Positions 5,013-6,638 of a DNA stretch of 6,638 bases are shown here, piece after piece (position 1 is the stretch's first letter; each line of letters begins with the position of its first letter). The notes under the pieces were generated by a model. That model saw nothing but the letters and a program-made list of their open reading frames with translations, was not told where the DNA came from and did not search any database. The stretch is from assembly GCA_002409215.1 (NCBI GenBank), contig DHUO01000002.1, forward strand, positions 56,188-62,825, read 5' to 3'. The DNA comes from Candidatus Dojkabacteria bacterium UBA5232 (GTDB lineage Bacteria > Patescibacteriota > Dojkabacteria > SC72). A program made the position numbers and the translations under genes.

Positions 5013-5597
5013 ATGAAGGCATTAATAGGAATAAAAAAAGGTATGACAAGAGTTTTCGTGGATGACAAGGTCGTTCCTGTGACTGTTGTTGATGTGTCAG
5101 ACTGTATTCTGTCCTTCATAGAACCAAAAGGTTTTGAATTAGGATTGGGTGAAAAGAAGAAGCCTTCAAAAGCAATGGTTGGTAAATATGCAAATGCAAA
5201 AAGGGTTCCAGCACAAACATCGTACTTTAAGGGTGATTTGGATGGTGAGGTAGAAATAGGTAGTGAAATTAAATCAGAAATCTTTTCTTCTGGGGATAAA
5301 GTTGTTGTGAGGGGTGTCTCCAAAGGAAAAGGTTTCGCAGGTGTAGTAAAAAGACATGGGTTTGCAGGTGGTCCAAAGACACACGGACAATCAGATAGAC
5401 ACAGAGCACCAGGTTCCATAGGTGCAGGTACAACACCGGGTAGAGTTTTGAAAGGAAAGAAAATGGCAGGGAGAATGGGACAGGACACAATAACAATGGC
5501 GAATAGGGAAGTTGTAGAGGTGAAGGATAATTTAATCCTCATAAAAGGTCCAATTCCAGGATCTAGGGGAGACTTAGTTGCAATATATACAAAGTAA
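5013..5597 (+). CDS. rplC: 50S ribosomal protein uL3
   Basis: 194 residues, shorter than E. coli L3 (209), with the loss mainly in the N-terminal half around 40-70. It starts MKALIGIKKGMTRVF, the usual L3 opening. The core loop GVSKGKGFAGVVKRHGF (101-117) and RAPGSIGAGTTPGRVLKGKK (131-150) reach toward the peptidyltransferase centre. AGRMG (152-156) has Arg154 where E. coli has the glutamine methylated by PrmB, so that modification cannot occur here. L3 is an early assembly protein that binds 23S rRNA near its 3' end. It is followed by rplD after one base, implying translational coupling. There is no Shine-Dalgarno sequence before the ATG (AATTAAAAAAT). Confidence 0.98.
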   Translation: MKALIGIKKGMTRVFVDDKVVPVTVVDVSDCILSFIEPKGFELGLGEKKKPSKAMVGKYANAKRVPAQTSYFKGDLDGEVEIGSEIKSEIFSSGDKVVVRGVSKGKGFAGVVKRHGFAGGPKTHGQSDRHRAPGSIGAGTTPGRVLKGKKMAGRMGQDTITMANREVVEVKDNLILIKGPIPGSRGDLVAIYTK

Positions 5598-5598
5598 C

Positions 5599-6228
5599 AT
5601 GGCAGAAACAAAAGCAAAAACAACTAAAAAAGTCGTTAAGAAGGAGAAGGTTGAGGAAAGGAAACTAAATCCACAGGTATGGGAAGTACCATACAATGCT
5701 GATTTAGTAGCTCAAGTTCTTTATGTTTACAGTAGCAATGAAAGAAAATCTACAGCTAATGTTAAGGGTAGAGCTGATGTTTCCGGTGGTGGGAGAAAAC
5801 CTTGGAAACAGAAGGGTACCGGAAGAGCAAGAGCGGGATCTACAAGATCTCCACTTTGGGTAGGTGGAGGTGTTACTTTTGCAACTGTAGGAAAGAGGAA
5901 TTGGGATAGAAAAATTAACAAGAAAATGGCTAAAAAAGCAACATGTATTATGCTTTCTGAAGATTTAAGAAATAAAACATTAGAATTTACTGATATTAAG
6001 AAACAGGATGTACAGTGGATTAGGGAAGATTCAAAAAAGAGTGCTTCTCAAAAAATTCTCATTGTAACAAATGATGAGGATTTTGCATTGAAAGTTAGAA
6101 ATGTTGTAGGTGTAAGTATAGTTACTCCTGAGAAGCTAAATGCAAAACATATTGCAGGAAGTCGAATAGTATACATTGATAATAAAGTTATTGATACATT
6201 AGAAGAAAGATTAACAAATGGAAGGTAA
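5599..6228 (+). CDS. rplD: 50S ribosomal protein uL4 with lysine-rich N-terminal tail
   Basis: 209 residues. GGGRKPWKQKGTGRARAGS (63-81) followed by TRSPLWVGGGVTFA is the signature extended loop of L4, which lines the nascent-peptide exit tunnel. The C-terminal half has the alternating alpha/beta pattern of the family (KILIVTND, VSIVTPEKLNAKHI). The first 22 residues are mostly Lys, Glu, Thr and Val, replacing the usual N-terminal strands of L4, which normally begin with a short beta hairpin. I chose the ATG at 5599, one base after the rplC stop. A TTG at 5578 is in frame but lies inside rplC and would add seven residues with no family support. In E. coli L4 also represses its own operon; no such site can be identified here. 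The gene overlaps rplW by 11 bases. Confidence 0.97.
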   Translation: MAETKAKTTKKVVKKEKVEERKLNPQVWEVPYNADLVAQVLYVYSSNERKSTANVKGRADVSGGGRKPWKQKGTGRARAGSTRSPLWVGGGVTFATVGKRNWDRKINKKMAKKATCIMLSEDLRNKTLEFTDIKKQDVQWIREDSKKSASQKILIVTNDEDFALKVRNVVGVSIVTPEKLNAKHIAGSRIVYIDNKVIDTLEERLTNGR

Positions 6229-6511
6229 GAAAATTAAAATACAACCTATGATTTCTGAGAAAAGCTATGACTTGGCTAGCTCTGCAAACAAATACACATT
6301 TTTGGTTGATAGAGGTAGTAACAAGATAGAAGTTAAAAAAGCTATAGAAACCAAATATAAAGTAAAAGTGATTAATGTTAATAGTATTGTAAAACCAGGA
6401 AAGATGAAAAGAGATTTTAAAACATACAAAGTGCGAAGAGCCACAGACATGATGAAGATAGTGGTAACCCTGAAAAAGGGAGATAAAATAGATGAGTTTT
6501 TTAAGAGTTAA
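6218..6511 (+). CDS. rplW: 50S ribosomal protein uL23
   Basis: 97 residues, typical bacterial length. Conserved features are IQPMISEKSYDLA (8-20), NKYTFLVD (24-31), NKIEVKKAIE (35-44), YKVKVINVNSI (47-57) and the ending IVVTLKKGDKIDEF. L23 lies at the exit of the polypeptide tunnel and docks trigger factor and SRP. The ATG lies 11 bases inside the end of rplD in another frame, so translation is probably coupled to L4. The next possible start, M11, would remove the first conserved strand. rplB begins two bases after its stop. Confidence 0.96.
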   Translation: MEGKKIKIQPMISEKSYDLASSANKYTFLVDRGSNKIEVKKAIETKYKVKVINVNSIVKPGKMKRDFKTYKVRRATDMMKIVVTLKKGDKIDEFFKS

Positions 6512-6513
6512 AA

Positions 6514-6638
6514 ATGGCAGTAAGAAAATTTAAACCTACAACTTCGACAAGAAGAAAAACAAGACTAGCAGATAGAAGTATGCTGGAGAAGGATGGAGGG
6601 CCAAAAGCTCTTACTTTGGCTAAGAAGCAGAAGGCAGG
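6514..6638 (+). CDS. rplB: 50S ribosomal protein uL2, N-terminal fragment (continues past window)
   Basis: 41 codons are visible, starting MAVRKFKPTTSTRRKTRLAD, which fits the L2 opening 'MAIRKYKPTTPGRRxMTVxD'. The last visible residues, KKQKAG, fit the 'KKxGGRNNxGRIT' region that should follow. L2 is a core 23S-binding protein needed for subunit association and peptidyl transfer. The segment after residue 10 differs from typical bacteria: STRRKTRLADRSML stands where 'PGRRGMTVSDFSEL' is usual. Position straight after rplW supports the call. There is no Shine-Dalgarno sequence beyond a weak AAGAG 9 bases upstream of the ATG. Confidence 0.93.
   Translation, partial: MAVRKFKPTTSTRRKTRLADRSMLEKDGGPKALTLAKKQKA

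Noticed and set aside
5000..5623. A 207-codon open frame on the minus strand opposite rplC.
   Set aside because: It is exactly antisense to a certain ribosomal protein gene, its translation is low-complexity (runs of F, L, P, S) with no family resemblance, and it is a by-product of rplC codon use.
1..6638. Search for tRNA genes, CRISPR repeats, insertion sequences and integration sites.
   Set aside because: No TTCRA arm with acceptor complementarity, no spaced direct repeats, no transposase frame and no terminal inverted repeats around the inserted genes were seen by eye.

Overview
The window is the str/S10 ribosomal-protein region of an AT-rich bacterium. Gene order on the + strand is fusA (3' end), an insertion of three unrelated genes, tuf, rpsJ, rplC, rplD, rplW and rplB (5' end). 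EF-Tu and the ribosomal proteins are bacterial in type. Several are trimmed or divergent: L3 is 194 aa, L4 has a lysine-rich replacement N-terminus, and the L2 start is unusual. No gene has a recognisable Shine-Dalgarno sequence. I infer a Candidate Phyla Radiation (Patescibacteria) lineage, possibly near Dojkabacteria/WS6, but no marker here proves that.

Layout: 1-126 is the last 41 codons of EF-G. 217-699 is a small two-helix membrane protein with a probable bacterial PH (YdbS/DUF304-like) domain. 771-2120, on the minus strand, is a 449-residue protein made of two HAD-like phosphatase domains in tandem. 2272-3102 is a membrane CDP-alcohol phosphatidyltransferase with an intact catalytic signature and an 80-residue N-terminal extension. 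3103-3443 has no gene but holds a GC-richer block (3103-3299) that folds on paper into a closed, branched RNA, followed by an AT-rich tuf promoter region. 3444-4613 is tuf. A perfect 12-bp hairpin separates it from the tightly packed S10 operon (4685 to the window end).

The translation genes work together: EF-Tu delivers aminoacyl-tRNA, EF-G translocates, and S10, L3, L4, L23 and L2 are core ribosomal proteins. The inserted genes suggest membrane and phosphate metabolism and have no evident tie to translation.

The strongest unusual signals are two. First, this EF-Tu lacks a normal NKxD guanine-specificity motif (it reads NDFGD) and has an altered switch I (KAITIAV where E. coli has RGITINT), while P-loop, DCPGH and SAL motifs are intact. 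Second, the unexplained structured block lies directly upstream of tuf and includes mutually exclusive pairings. Other points are the complementary motif losses in the tandem HAD protein, the interrupted fusA-tuf linkage, and very short or SD-less leaders on every gene.
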